Shown: one piece after another, positions 1 to 7,400 of the stretch
Numbering within the stretch: position 1 is the stretch's first letter
Layout: each line of letters starts with the position of its first letter
Assembly: GCA_031273665.1 (NCBI GenBank)
Contig: JAISRK010000035.1
Coordinates: 1-8,016, forward strand
Reading direction: 5' to 3'
From: Holosporales bacterium
GTDB taxonomy: Bacteria > Pseudomonadota > Alphaproteobacteria > UBA3830 > JAIRMZ01
DNA length: 8,016 nucleotides
Translations under genes and position numbers: made by a program
Notes under the pieces: model-generated
Databases searched by the model: none
Told to the model about the DNA's origin: nothing
What the model saw: only the letters and a program-made list of their open reading frames with translations

Positions 1-415
1 TTATGCAACGCTTGCCGGTCATGTGACCATCGATGATTGTGCCATCGTCGGGGGATTATCAGCAGTGCATCAGTTTGTCCGCGTTGGCACTCACGCAATG
101 ATTGGTGGCATGTCTGGGATAGAACGCGACTTGATTCCTTATGGTACGGCAATAGGAGATCGCGCCAGTCTTACAGGCCTGAATGTCGTGGGTCTAAAAC
201 GGTGTGGATATTCTCGAGCGGATATCCAGACGCTACAAGCGGCTTATGAACAAATTTTTACGCAGTCTTCCGGAGCACTAGAAGATCGTGTACAAAAAGT
301 GCGTTCCACTTTTTCGAAAAGCACGTGTGTACAGGAGTTAACCGACTTCTTAATCTCCCCCACGTTGCGCTCGTACTGTTTGCCAAAAGATAGATCCACT
401 TCAGAGGCAGGATGA
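1..415 (+). CDS. lpxA: Acyl-ACP--UDP-N-acetylglucosamine O-acyltransferase LpxA (3' part)
   Basis: The gene enters the window from the left; reading frame begins at base 2 and ends with TGA at 413-415, giving the last 137 residues. LpxA is the cytoplasmic trimeric enzyme that moves an R-3-hydroxyacyl chain from acyl carrier protein to UDP-GlcNAc, the first step of lipid A synthesis. Visible are the end of the left-handed beta-helix (ATLAGHV, GGLSAVHQFVRVG, IGGMSG) and the helical C-terminal domain starting near GLKRCGYSR. The two His in AGHV and VHQF align with E. coli His144 and His160; the catalytic His125 region lies before the window. The second Gly of IGGMSG aligns with the E. coli chain-length ruler Gly173, which would permit a long (about C14) acyl chain; that is inference. 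The stop overlaps the lpxI start by 4 nt (ATGA), so the two are probably translationally coupled. Confidence 0.95.
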   Translation, partial: YATLAGHVTIDDCAIVGGLSAVHQFVRVGTHAMIGGMSGIERDLIPYGTAIGDRASLTGLNVVGLKRCGYSRADIQTLQAAYEQIFTQSSGALEDRVQKVRSTFSKSTCVQELTDFLISPTLRSYCLPKDRSTSEAG

Positions 416-1233
416 ATCTCGGATTTCTCTGCGGTAACGGAACACTGCCGCAACTTCTAGTACAAGCGCACCAAAACGAAACACGAGCCATTGTCCTTTT
501 AGAAAAACGGGCAGAGATGCATTTGCCGAAAGTTCCGTGTTTGCAGACCTCTATTGGCAAAATAGGGGCTATTTTACAATTTTTGAAGGAACAGGGTGTA
601 GACACGGTCGTCATGGCTGGAGCATTACAACGCCCCACCCTTTCCGAGATCACGTTTGACTCTACTGGCTTAAAATGGAGTGAGTCACTCGGCCAAAAAT
701 TTTTTCAAGGGGATGACGCGTTGTTACGGGGTATCGTAGCCCTACTAGAAAAAGAAGAATTTACTGTTCTTGGCGTACAGGATCTCTTAGCCTCACTATT
801 GACGCCTCCTGGAACACTGGGCACACATTCCCCAACACGAGAAGAGCAGCAAGATATCGCGATCGGCCTGAACGCCGTAAAACAGCTGGGCTTGGCTGAT
901 ATCGGTCAAGCGGTCATCGTACAACAAGGCCTTGTTCTTGGGGTAGAAGCCATAGAGGGAACGCACGCTTTGATTGCCCGTTGCGCCTCCCTGCAACGCG
1001 CCGGCCGGAGCGCAATTCTTGTAAAAGGATCCAAGCCACAGCAAGAGATGCGCGTGGACTTGCCGACCATTGGGGCTGACACCATTGACGCTTTACATGC
1101 CGCAGGTCTTCGGGGTGTTGCTTTAGAAGCGCGTAAGACAATACTACTCGATCGCGAAGAGGTGCTTAAAAAGTCCGATACGTATGAACTTTTTGTCGTC
1201 GGCATAGAAGAAAACACCGATGACAACACCTAA
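412..1233 (+). CDS. lpxI: UDP-2,3-diacylglucosamine pyrophosphatase LpxI (DUF1009 family)
   Basis: This 273-residue protein matches the LpxI family, which hydrolyses UDP-2,3-diacylglucosamine to lipid X and UMP, the step done by the unrelated LpxH in enterobacteria. The N-terminal segment MNLGFLCGNGTLP has the Gly-rich opening typical of the family; GVDTVVMAGALQRP (62-75) and GDDALLRGIV (100-109) follow, and the C-terminal catalytic domain contains KGSKPQQEMRVDLPTIGADT (205-224). The Asp at 216 in that last motif is the likely counterpart of the Asp shown to be essential in Caulobacter LpxI, though I assign this from memory of the motif. The start ATG at 412 overlaps the lpxA stop, with AGAGG at 403-407 as ribosome binding site. 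The 3' end overlaps lpxB by 14 nt. Length is normal and nothing suggests decay. Confidence 0.93.
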   Translation: MNLGFLCGNGTLPQLLVQAHQNETRAIVLLEKRAEMHLPKVPCLQTSIGKIGAILQFLKEQGVDTVVMAGALQRPTLSEITFDSTGLKWSESLGQKFFQGDDALLRGIVALLEKEEFTVLGVQDLLASLLTPPGTLGTHSPTREEQQDIAIGLNAVKQLGLADIGQAVIVQQGLVLGVEAIEGTHALIARCASLQRAGRSAILVKGSKPQQEMRVDLPTIGADTIDALHAAGLRGVALEARKTILLDREEVLKKSDTYELFVVGIEENTDDNT

Positions 1234-2371
1234 AAATGTATTTATCGCAGCGGGAGAGCTTTCTGGAGACAAGTTAGGAGCGTCTTTAATACAGGCTCTC
1301 ACCGAACGTGCGGCTCATTCGTACACCTTCTGGGGCATTGGGGGCGAGATGATGCGCACCGCTGGACTAGTGTCGCAGTTTCCTATGGAGGATATCGCCG
1401 TTATGGGCCTCTTTCCTGTTATTGCTCGACTTCCGCAGCTTATTATGCGCCTACAACAAACAAAACGAGCGTTGCGTTCCCATCCCCCAGATCTTGTTAT
1501 CACCATTGATGCTCCCGGATTTATGAATCTACTGCACAAAACAAGTCGCTCTCTTGGAATCCCAATTCTGCATTTAGTCGCTCCTTCCGTTTGGGCGTGG
1601 AGACCTAAACGTGCTCGCAAACTGGCAGCACGTATCGATCATCTTTTAACGCTTTTTCCTTTTGAGCCGCCGTTTTTCACCCCACATGGTCTGAGAACAA
1701 CATATGTGGGCCATCCGATAACCACCGATCCGATAACGCACTTGCCTTCTGAAAAAGCATGTGCGAATTTTTGTGCTCGTTACGCTATAGCTCCGACGCA
1801 GTTCGTTCTGTGTATCTTACCAGGAAGTCGAAAACACGAAATAAATCAGCATTTACCTATTTTTGAACAAACGGTACGTCTGTTATCGGCAGAACGCCCA
1901 GGTTTGCGCGTGCTCCTACCGACGCTGCCATGCTGGCAGGAATACATACAAGAAAAAACGCAACACTGGCCGTGTGCGCCGATCATTATTCCTTCTCTCG
2001 AGGAAAAACGATTGGCCTTTTACGTTTGTTCAGCCGCTTTGGCCGTATCGGGCACCGTAACCCTCGAGCTCGCGTACGCCAGAACGCCCACGGTAGTAGC
2101 CTATAAAACAGATTGGATCTCAGCGAAATTGTTAAGGTGTATGGTGTACACACCATTTGTGGCTTTGCCAAATATAATCTCGCAACAACGCATCATGCCG
2201 GAATTTATCCAGGAGAAATGTACTCCGTCTTCGTTGGTGGAAGCGATCCGTGTTTTCCATTCCCCTCAACAACGCACAAAAACAAAACGCGCTCTTCAAG
2301 ATGTCATCGATAAAATGCATGTACCGGAACGTTCGGCAGCAGAGGTTGTGGAGCAATATCTCGCCCACTAG
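1220..2371 (+). CDS. lpxB: Lipid-A-disaccharide synthase LpxB
   Basis: LpxB is a GT19 glycosyltransferase at the inner face of the inner membrane; it joins UDP-diacylglucosamine and lipid X (the LpxI product) into the tetraacyl disaccharide 1-phosphate. The 383 residues are of normal length. In order: AAGELSGDKLGASL (10-23), GIGGEMM (39-45), ITIDAPGF (94-101), VAPSVWAWRPKRA (120-132), FPFEPPFF (146-153), YVGHP (162-166), LPGSRKHEI (200-208), SGTVTLELA (277-285) and ALPNIIS (315-321). Asp97, Arg204 and Asn318 align with E. coli residues required for activity (Asp98, Arg201, Asn316). The VAPSVWAWRP and PFEPPFF wording resembles alphaproteobacterial homologues. The ATG at 1220 lies inside the end of lpxI, preceded by GAAGAA at 1207-1212, which gives a 14-nt overlap and suggests coupled translation. 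It is the last gene of the lipid A block. Confidence 0.96.
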   Translation: MTTPKNVFIAAGELSGDKLGASLIQALTERAAHSYTFWGIGGEMMRTAGLVSQFPMEDIAVMGLFPVIARLPQLIMRLQQTKRALRSHPPDLVITIDAPGFMNLLHKTSRSLGIPILHLVAPSVWAWRPKRARKLAARIDHLLTLFPFEPPFFTPHGLRTTYVGHPITTDPITHLPSEKACANFCARYAIAPTQFVLCILPGSRKHEINQHLPIFEQTVRLLSAERPGLRVLLPTLPCWQEYIQEKTQHWPCAPIIIPSLEEKRLAFYVCSAALAVSGTVTLELAYARTPTVVAYKTDWISAKLLRCMVYTPFVALPNIISQQRIMPEFIQEKCTPSSLVEAIRVFHSPQQRTKTKRALQDVIDKMHVPERSAAEVVEQYLAH

Positions 2372-2425
2372 GAAACCTCTTTTCTTTACAGCGGAGACCC
2401 AACGAAAAGCGACTTTTTCCTTGTG

Positions 2426-2451
2426 CTTTTTCCCTCTCTTTCCCCTCCCCC
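2426..2451 (+). other. Polypyrimidine tract between lpxB and the RSH gene
   Basis: A pure C/T run of 26 bases sits in the 144-nt gap between lpxB and the RSH gene, and the pyrimidine bias begins slightly earlier, near 2413. The complementary strand is therefore G/A only with three G runs. No GC-rich hairpin precedes it; the only stem nearby is AAAAG/CTTTT at 2405-2417, too weak for a confident intrinsic terminator. A Rho loading site or a simple spacer are both possible; function is unknown. Confidence 0.5.
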
Positions 2452-2480
2452 ACGACAAATGCTTCGAGTAGCGCTAGATT
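2452..2480 (+). promoter_or_regulatory. Possible sigma70-type promoter for the RSH-acpS-lepB-rnc-era block
   Basis: ACGACA (2452-2457) matches four of six bases of the -35 consensus, and TAGATT (2475-2480) four of six bases of the -10 consensus, with an exact 17-nt spacer. Transcription would begin near 2487, leaving a leader of about 30 nt that holds the AGGGG and GAGAG ribosome-binding candidates before the ATG at 2516. The placement at the only sizeable gap upstream of the block supports it, but such matches also occur by chance. Confidence 0.35.
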
Positions 2481-2515
2481 GAAGGAAACGCTTGTAGGGG
2501 ACTGAGAGCTTTTTA

Positions 2516-4612
2516 ATGTTGCTTCAGCTTAAGCTGATCGAAGCGATTCGAGTTTATATTCCGCATTTCGACGAAGAGTTGCTCGATCGTGTTTACCGGT
2601 TTGCTAAAAATGCGCATGAAGAGCAGAAGCGTGCTTCAGGCGAAGACTACTTTTCTCATCCTGCGGCAGTCGCCTTAATAGCCGCGAACATGCGCTTGGA
2701 CTTTCCGTCCGTCCTAGCCGCGCTCCTTCATGACACAGTGGAAGACACGCACGTCACGATAGAAGCGATTCACGCCCTATTCGGAACCGAGATTGCGGAG
2801 CTGGTCGATGGCGTTACAAAAATAGGAAAAGTCCAGTTTTCTTCCAAAGAAAAATACAAAGCTGAGAATTTTCGCAAATTTATCGCCGCCACGGCGGGAG
2901 ATGCTCGCGTTCTTTTGATTAAACTTTGTGATCGGCTGCATAACATGCGCACGCTCTATCACATCCCCGACCCTCAAAGGCGCCGTATGATTGCGGCAGA
3001 AACACTCGACATTTTCTCTGTTCTCGCGAGTCGCATGGGGATACAAGCCGTTCAAAATGAGCTTGAAGAGTTGGCGTTTGCAGAACTATATCCAGAGGAT
3101 TATCAGCGTATTACGCATCAGATAGATGAATTTTGCGCAAAAGATGTAGCGATTATTGATCGTATTATCCATGAATTTGATACTATTTTTCGTGAAAGAG
3201 ACATGTTTCCCCGCATCGTAGGACGCAATAAGACGCCCTACTCCATTTGGACTAAATTACAAAAACGCCACGTTGTCTTCGAGCAATTAACGGACATTGT
3301 CGCCTTTCGCATCATTCTCCCGGATGTCGAGAGTTGCTATCGAGCCCTCGGTATACTCCATACGTGTTTTCAAGCGGTCCCTGCACGATTTAAGGACTAC
3401 ATCAGTACACCTAAACCTAATGGATACAGATCTATTCATACGACTATCCTTGGCCCCCTTCATAAGCCCGTAGAAGTGCAAATTCGTACGGTAGATATGG
3501 ATAATATGGCAAATAACGGAAAATGTTCTCATTGGGTGTACAAAAAAGATGCGACAGGTCGCATAGGAGCCGAGCAATATCGCTGGCTGAAAGGTATTTT
3601 GGATATTTTCCAAAATACGACAGCTCCAGAAGAAATCCTCAGCAACGCTCAATCAGAGATATTTAATGAAAGCATCTTCTGCTTCACGCCACGGGGAGAT
3701 CTTATTTCTCTTCCGGTAGGAGCAACGCCCGTTGACTTCGCCTATGCTGTGCACACTCACATCGGAAACTCTTGTGTAGGAGCCCGCGTTGACGGACGGA
3801 TCACGCCATTAAACACTCCCCTGCAAAGCGGATCGCACGTAGAGATCTTGATAGACGAGAATCAAAGTCCCTCTGCCCTATGGAAAAACTTTGTCATCAC
3901 GGGTAAAGCAAAAGCTTGTATTGGGAAATACATCCGAATGAGAGAAAAAACAGAGTTCGTTCTGTTGGGTCAGAGTCTTCTCCAACAGCATTTCTCTTGC
4001 CTTCAAGAGGGGTTCAGTTATAAAGACGTCATGACGCAATTAGTGAAAGGGTTTGAATGTGCGACACAACGTGGGCTACAGGAAGCTATTGGACGCGGCC
4101 GCATCCTGCCTTCTTCTTTGCATCAGAAAATTTGTCATATGAACATTCCATTAAAACCTTCTGTAGACCCCATGCCCATCAATGTTTCTGATTTTATTCT
4201 TGGCATTGCGGTCCATCATGCTGACTGTTGCCATCCGATAGCACAGGATCACATTGTCGGAGAACTTGTTCCTGAACGGGGATTAGTCGTTCACACGAGC
4301 ACTTGCGCGCGTGCTCCATCCCACAAAAATGCCTCTTTACCGGTTTTCTGGGGAGAAGACGCGCCTGCGAATACAAGAATGCATGCACAATTGCATATTG
4401 TTGTCTTGAATCAACCCGGTAGTTTCGCGATGGTCTTCAACGTGTTAAGGGACAGAGAGGTACGGATATCGAACATCAATACGACGTACAGAGTTCTCGA
4501 ATTTTTGGATGCTATTGCAGATATTGAAGTGGAAAATAAGGCACACCTAGCGGAAACAATCGCTTCTCTGCGTACATGCCCACGTGTCCACAGTGTGGAA
4601 GAGATCAAATGA
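2516..4612 (+). CDS. Bifunctional (p)ppGpp synthetase/hydrolase (RSH, Rel/SpoT type)
   Basis: This 698-residue protein is a full-length RelA/SpoT homologue, which makes and degrades the alarmone (p)ppGpp in response to starvation. The HD hydrolase domain is intact: FSHP (46-49), LLHDTVEDT (70-78) and DRLHNMRTL (139-147). The synthetase domain has GRNKTPYSIWTKL (236-248), DIVAFRI (260-266), RFKDYIS (291-297), NGYRSIHT (302-309) and EVQIRT (320-325). RFKD is the RXKD form found in bifunctional enzymes, not the EXDD form of RelA. TGS domain is at about 387-446, a helical region follows, then a zinc-finger-like stretch with DCCHPI (570-575), His593 and Cys597, and a C-terminal ACT domain at about 622-698. 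Odd: the usual AExGxAAHW after EVQIRT reads ANNGKCSHW (332-340). Alphaproteobacteria usually carry one such enzyme, often named rel, spoT or rsh. The stop overlaps acpS by 3 nt. Confidence 0.95.
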   Translation: MLLQLKLIEAIRVYIPHFDEELLDRVYRFAKNAHEEQKRASGEDYFSHPAAVALIAANMRLDFPSVLAALLHDTVEDTHVTIEAIHALFGTEIAELVDGVTKIGKVQFSSKEKYKAENFRKFIAATAGDARVLLIKLCDRLHNMRTLYHIPDPQRRRMIAAETLDIFSVLASRMGIQAVQNELEELAFAELYPEDYQRITHQIDEFCAKDVAIIDRIIHEFDTIFRERDMFPRIVGRNKTPYSIWTKLQKRHVVFEQLTDIVAFRIILPDVESCYRALGILHTCFQAVPARFKDYISTPKPNGYRSIHTTILGPLHKPVEVQIRTVDMDNMANNGKCSHWVYKKDATGRIGAEQYRWLKGILDIFQNTTAPEEILSNAQSEIFNESIFCFTPRGDLISLPVGATPVDFAYAVHTHIGNSCVGARVDGRITPLNTPLQSGSHVEILIDENQSPSALWKNFVITGKAKACIGKYIRMREKTEFVLLGQSLLQQHFSCLQEGFSYKDVMTQLVKGFECATQRGLQEAIGRGRILPSSLHQKICHMNIPLKPSVDPMPINVSDFILGIAVHHADCCHPIAQDHIVGELVPERGLVVHTSTCARAPSHKNASLPVFWGEDAPANTRMHAQLHIVVLNQPGSFAMVFNVLRDREVRISNINTTYRVLEFLDAIADIEVENKAHLAETIASLRTCPRVHSVEEIK
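4597..4604 (+). promoter_or_regulatory. Ribosome binding site deciding the acpS start
   Basis: GGAAGAGA lies 4 nt before the ATG at 4609, inside the end of the RSH gene. It supports that ATG over the in-frame ATG at 4576, which would add eleven residues not seen in AcpS proteins. Confidence 0.6.
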
Positions 4613-5037
4613 TTCTTGGACTGGGAAATGATTTAGTCGATATCCGACGCATAGAGCAGCTGCTTAAAAAATTTCCGTTGCGCTTTCAGAATAGCGTTTT
4701 TACAGCAGAAGAACGGACTTATGCCTTGCGTTGCCAGCCGGCAGCTCCTGCATTTGCACGGCGATTTTCCGCTAAAGAAGCGTGCGCAAAAGCATTGGGC
4801 GTGGGACTGAAAATATTAGGGACAAAAACACCAGATGGCATTCGCTGGCAAGAAGTCGAAGTGCTCTCAAGCGCTACTGGGCAACCATTCTTACACCTCA
4901 CTGGGAATGCGTTAGCACGTTTGCAGGCCATGACCCCTGCCCATATGACACCGGTCGTCCACATCAGCTTAAGTGACCAGTATCCTTATGCCTTAGCAAC
5001 GGTTATTCTGGCCGCAACCGCTGTGGAAGGAGGGTAG
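4609..5037 (+). CDS. acpS: Holo-[acyl-carrier-protein] synthase AcpS
   Basis: AcpS transfers the 4'-phosphopantetheine arm of coenzyme A to a Ser of apo-acyl carrier protein, making it active for fatty acid and lipid A synthesis. The protein is 142 residues with this start, in the usual range for the family. The N-terminus MILGLGNDLVDIRRIE holds the Mg-binding Asp8, and FARRFSAKEACAKALGVGL (49-67) is the family signature with the second metal ligand Glu57; HISLSDQYPYALATVI (118-133) is the typical C-terminal strand motif. I chose ATG 4609 because the family begins directly at this motif, a good ribosome binding site precedes it, and it overlaps the RSH stop as ATGA, a common coupling arrangement. 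In many alphaproteobacteria pdxJ precedes acpS; here RSH does. lepB follows after 6 nt. Confidence 0.95.
   Translation: MILGLGNDLVDIRRIEQLLKKFPLRFQNSVFTAEERTYALRCQPAAPAFARRFSAKEACAKALGVGLKILGTKTPDGIRWQEVEVLSSATGQPFLHLTGNALARLQAMTPAHMTPVVHISLSDQYPYALATVILAATAVEGG
5025..5034 (+). promoter_or_regulatory. Strong ribosome binding site for lepB
   Basis: GGAAGGAGGG contains the full AGGAGG core and lies 9 nt before the GTG at 5044. It is the best Shine-Dalgarno match I noticed in the window, overlaps the end of acpS, and justifies the non-ATG start of lepB. Confidence 0.75.
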
Positions 5038-5043
5038 AGAACC

Positions 5044-5793
5044 GTGATTGAAAGTTTCAAAGGATGGTGGAAAAGAGAAGCGTTGTCCTTTTTCGGACTG
5101 CTTTTTTGTGCGTTAGCGTTCCGCTCATGCGTTTACGAAATGTACCAGATTCCTAGCGGTTCGATGGAGCCATCGCTTCTCATCGGTGACATGCCACTTG
5201 TTGAAAAATGGGCTTATGGATATAGCAAACACGCGATCCTACTCAGTCCACCGCTTTTTCGGGGAAAAATATTTTCCTCTTCTCCTCAACGAGGCGAGGT
5301 GGTCGTTTTTAAACTGCCTTCGGATCGTTCAACAAACCTTATTAAGCGCCTGATAGGGCTTCCTGGGGATCGAATTCAGGTGACCGGTGGTATTGTGCAT
5401 ATCAACGGAGAACCGGCTCAATTACGCCCTCTGATTCGAAAGCACCTTCACGAGGGATCGCGCATGGAAAAATATGTCACCGATTGCTACGAAGAGACTT
5501 TACCAGGATGTTCCACGCCACACGTGGTGACTTATCACGCCCCTGTAGCGGGTTCTAGGATGAACAACACACAAGAGTTTTGCGTCCCAGAAAAGCATTA
5601 TTTTATGATGGGGGATAATCGCGATTTTTCCAAAGACTGTCGCTATCCCGACATAGGCTTCGTGCACGAGGATCTGCTGATAGGACGGGCGACGCGTGTA
5701 GTGTACTCCATCGATAACGGCGTGCGCTGGTGGGAATTCTGGTTGTGGCTGCAAAACATCCGTTACGACCGTTTATGGATCAAGATCATCTGA
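5044..5793 (+). CDS. lepB: Signal peptidase I LepB
   Basis: LepB is the inner-membrane Ser/Lys protease that cuts signal peptides from exported proteins on the periplasmic side. The 249-residue protein has one N-terminal membrane segment at about 13-30, then box B IPSGSMEPSLLIGD (36-49) with nucleophile Ser40, GEVVVFKLP (84-92), NLIKRLIGLPGDRI (98-111) with general base Lys101, and MMGDNRDFSKDCRYPDIGFV (188-207). The last motif is normally followed by DSR; here it is DCR, with the Asp and Arg kept. It starts with GTG at 5044, backed by a very good ribosome binding site. Its stop meets the rnc start at TGATG (5791-5795). The lepB-rnc-era order is conserved in many proteobacteria. Confidence 0.95.
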   Translation: MIESFKGWWKREALSFFGLLFCALAFRSCVYEMYQIPSGSMEPSLLIGDMPLVEKWAYGYSKHAILLSPPLFRGKIFSSSPQRGEVVVFKLPSDRSTNLIKRLIGLPGDRIQVTGGIVHINGEPAQLRPLIRKHLHEGSRMEKYVTDCYEETLPGCSTPHVVTYHAPVAGSRMNNTQEFCVPEKHYFMMGDNRDFSKDCRYPDIGFVHEDLLIGRATRVVYSIDNGVRWWEFWLWLQNIRYDRLWIKII

Positions 5794-6467
5794 TGGATGT
5801 TGATCGCATAGAACAAATCATCGAACACACGTTCAAGAACCGGCTCTTCCTAGAGACTGCGTTGCAGCATCCTGTTGTACACAACAAAGGGAGAGATTTC
5901 GAACGGCTGGAATTCTTGGGAGATCGCGTTTTAGGCCTCGCATTAGCTGATGCTTTGTACGAACAGTACCATCATGAGAGCGAGGGGTCTCTTGCCATCC
6001 GCATAGCGCATTTAGGAAGCGCAAAGGTATTAAAAGAGGTCACGCAAAAATCTGGATTAGAGGCAGTATTTCGTGCCCATTTTTCGGTTGCAGCATTTTC
6101 TTCGATTCCGCTCGCAGACCTTTGTGAAGCGCTATTAGCAGCGGTATATTTGGACGGAGGTTTTGCAGTAGCGGCCCACACGGTTCGTGTATTATGGGAA
6201 GAGATGTTCGCACTACCTCTCAGCGCCCTGAAAGATGCTAAAAGCGTTTTGCAAGAGTTTCTACAGGAGCGTGGAAAAGACAAACCCACGTACACAGAAC
6301 TGTCGCGCACAGGGCCCGATCATAACCCCGTATTTTGCGTGCAAGCCTATAGCCCAAATGACGAAAAAACGGCGATAGGAACTGGGTTATCAAAGCAAAT
6401 GGCCGAGCAAGCAAGCGCTGCTGCGTTATTAGCCGTCTTGCGCGAAGAAGGTGAATGTTGTGGCTAA
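5793..6467 (+). CDS. rnc: Ribonuclease III
   Basis: RNase III cleaves double-stranded RNA, including the 16S and 23S rRNA precursor stems, as a homodimer. With this start it has 224 residues, the usual size. The endonuclease domain contains ERLEFLGDRVLGL (37-49), supplying Glu37, Glu40 and Asp44, and LADLCEALLAAVYLDGG (107-123), supplying Asp109 and Glu112, so all catalytic acids are present. The dsRNA-binding domain runs from DAKSVLQEFLQERG (148-161) through TGPDHNPVF to GTGLSKQMAEQASAAALL (196-213). A small difference: the usual LTHSS-like segment before the signature reads LQHPVV. Start choice: ATG 5793 overlaps the lepB stop by 1 nt (TGATG); ATG 5775, in the same frame, adds six residues and cannot be excluded. 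The 3' end overlaps era by 8 nt. Confidence 0.95.
   Translation: MDVDRIEQIIEHTFKNRLFLETALQHPVVHNKGRDFERLEFLGDRVLGLALADALYEQYHHESEGSLAIRIAHLGSAKVLKEVTQKSGLEAVFRAHFSVAAFSSIPLADLCEALLAAVYLDGGFAVAAHTVRVLWEEMFALPLSALKDAKSVLQEFLQERGKDKPTYTELSRTGPDHNPVFCVQAYSPNDEKTAIGTGLSKQMAEQASAAALLAVLREEGECCG
6444..6451 (+). promoter_or_regulatory. Ribosome binding site favouring the GTG 6460 start of era
   Basis: GAAGAAGG ends 8 nt before the GTG at 6460, a normal distance, but directly abuts the in-frame GTG at 6451. This favours the shorter form of Era. Confidence 0.5.
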
Positions 6468-7353
6468 TCAGCGATTTCTCACCGTTGCTGTTATTGGCGC
6501 CCCAAACGTAGGTAAATCCACGCTTGTCAATGCTCTTGTGGGGCAGAAAGTATCGATTGCCTCTCCTAAAGCTCAGACAACACGATGCAACTTAATAGGG
6601 TTGATGATTGAGGGAGAGGCACAGATCGCCCTAACAGACACTCCCGGTTTTTTTGCTCCACGAGAGCGGCTCGGACGCGCAATGCAATACGATATGCGCA
6701 CGGCTATTAAGGCGTCAACAGGAGCCCTATTGGTCATTGATGCCTCATGGCCGAATATCGAGCAGAGTCTTCCCGTTCTTACAGGAAACAGGAATCTTTG
6801 GAGTGCGCTTGTATTGAATAAAATCGATCGCGTAGCACGGCCAAAGCTCCTGACGTTAGCCCAATCTCTCAACACGCAATTCCCTTTTGAGGCGACTTTT
6901 ATGGTATCTGCGTTGAAACAAGATGGGATTCAAGATATAAGGCGCTTTCTAGCTAAAATGGCGCCAGAGGGAGCATGGCTTTATCCAGAAGATCAGATCA
7001 CAACCCTTCCGTTGCGCCTTTTTGCAGCAGAGTTAACGAGAGAACGTGTATATAAGCATTTTTATCAAGAAATTCCCTATGCTTGTACGGTAGAAACCAC
7101 ACAGTGGGAAGATTTTACTTTTAAAAATGAAACACGTGTCGCCCAACATATTTATATTCAAAAAAACAGCCAACGCCCTATCCTCTTGGGTCAAAATGGT
7201 GAAAAAATCCATGGCATCCGTGAATCTGTACAGAAAGAGCTTTCTACCGTCATAGAACGTAAAGTCCACCTGTTTTTACACGTGAAAGTACGAGACAATT
7301 GGCCGGAAGATAAGGCGTTTTATGATCTGTGGAATTTGCATTACAACGCGTAG
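6460..7353 (+). CDS. era: GTPase Era
   Basis: Era is an essential GTPase that binds the 3' end of 16S rRNA and aids 30S subunit maturation; its neighbour RNase III acts on the same rRNA precursor. The 297 residues match the family's usual length of about 300. GTPase motifs: G1 GAPNVGKS (13-20), switch I KAQTTR (37-42), G3 DTPG (60-63), G4 NKID (120-123) and G5 SAL (150-152). The C-terminal KH domain carries the GXXG loop as GQNG (244-247) within RPILLGQNGEKIHGI, more often IIGKxG in relatives. The link region YPEDQITTLPLRLFAAELTRE (175-195) is typical, and LHVKVRDNW closes the protein. I prefer GTG 6460 because the ribosome binding site is well spaced; GTG 6451 would add three residues. It overlaps rnc by 8 nt. 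No clear intrinsic terminator follows. Confidence 0.95.
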   Translation: MANQRFLTVAVIGAPNVGKSTLVNALVGQKVSIASPKAQTTRCNLIGLMIEGEAQIALTDTPGFFAPRERLGRAMQYDMRTAIKASTGALLVIDASWPNIEQSLPVLTGNRNLWSALVLNKIDRVARPKLLTLAQSLNTQFPFEATFMVSALKQDGIQDIRRFLAKMAPEGAWLYPEDQITTLPLRLFAAELTRERVYKHFYQEIPYACTVETTQWEDFTFKNETRVAQHIYIQKNSQRPILLGQNGEKIHGIRESVQKELSTVIERKVHLFLHVKVRDNWPEDKAFYDLWNLHYNA

Positions 7354-7400
7354 AAGACTAACTATCTTAGCCCCATATAGGACTCCAAGCAGAACACGCA

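Noticed and set aside
258..653. Minus-strand open frame of 131 residues opposite lpxA/lpxI
   Set aside because: It lies wholly opposite two well-supported genes and its translation shows no family features; it is a shadow frame.
2405..2431. Intrinsic terminator after lpxB
   Set aside because: The stem AAAAG/CTTTT is only 5 bp and AT-rich with a 3-nt loop, too weak to call although T-rich sequence follows.
2250..2471. A 73-residue open frame crossing the end of lpxB into the gap before the RSH gene
   Set aside because: Most of it is out of frame within lpxB, it has no recognisable motif or ribosome binding site, and its tail is just the translated polypyrimidine tract.
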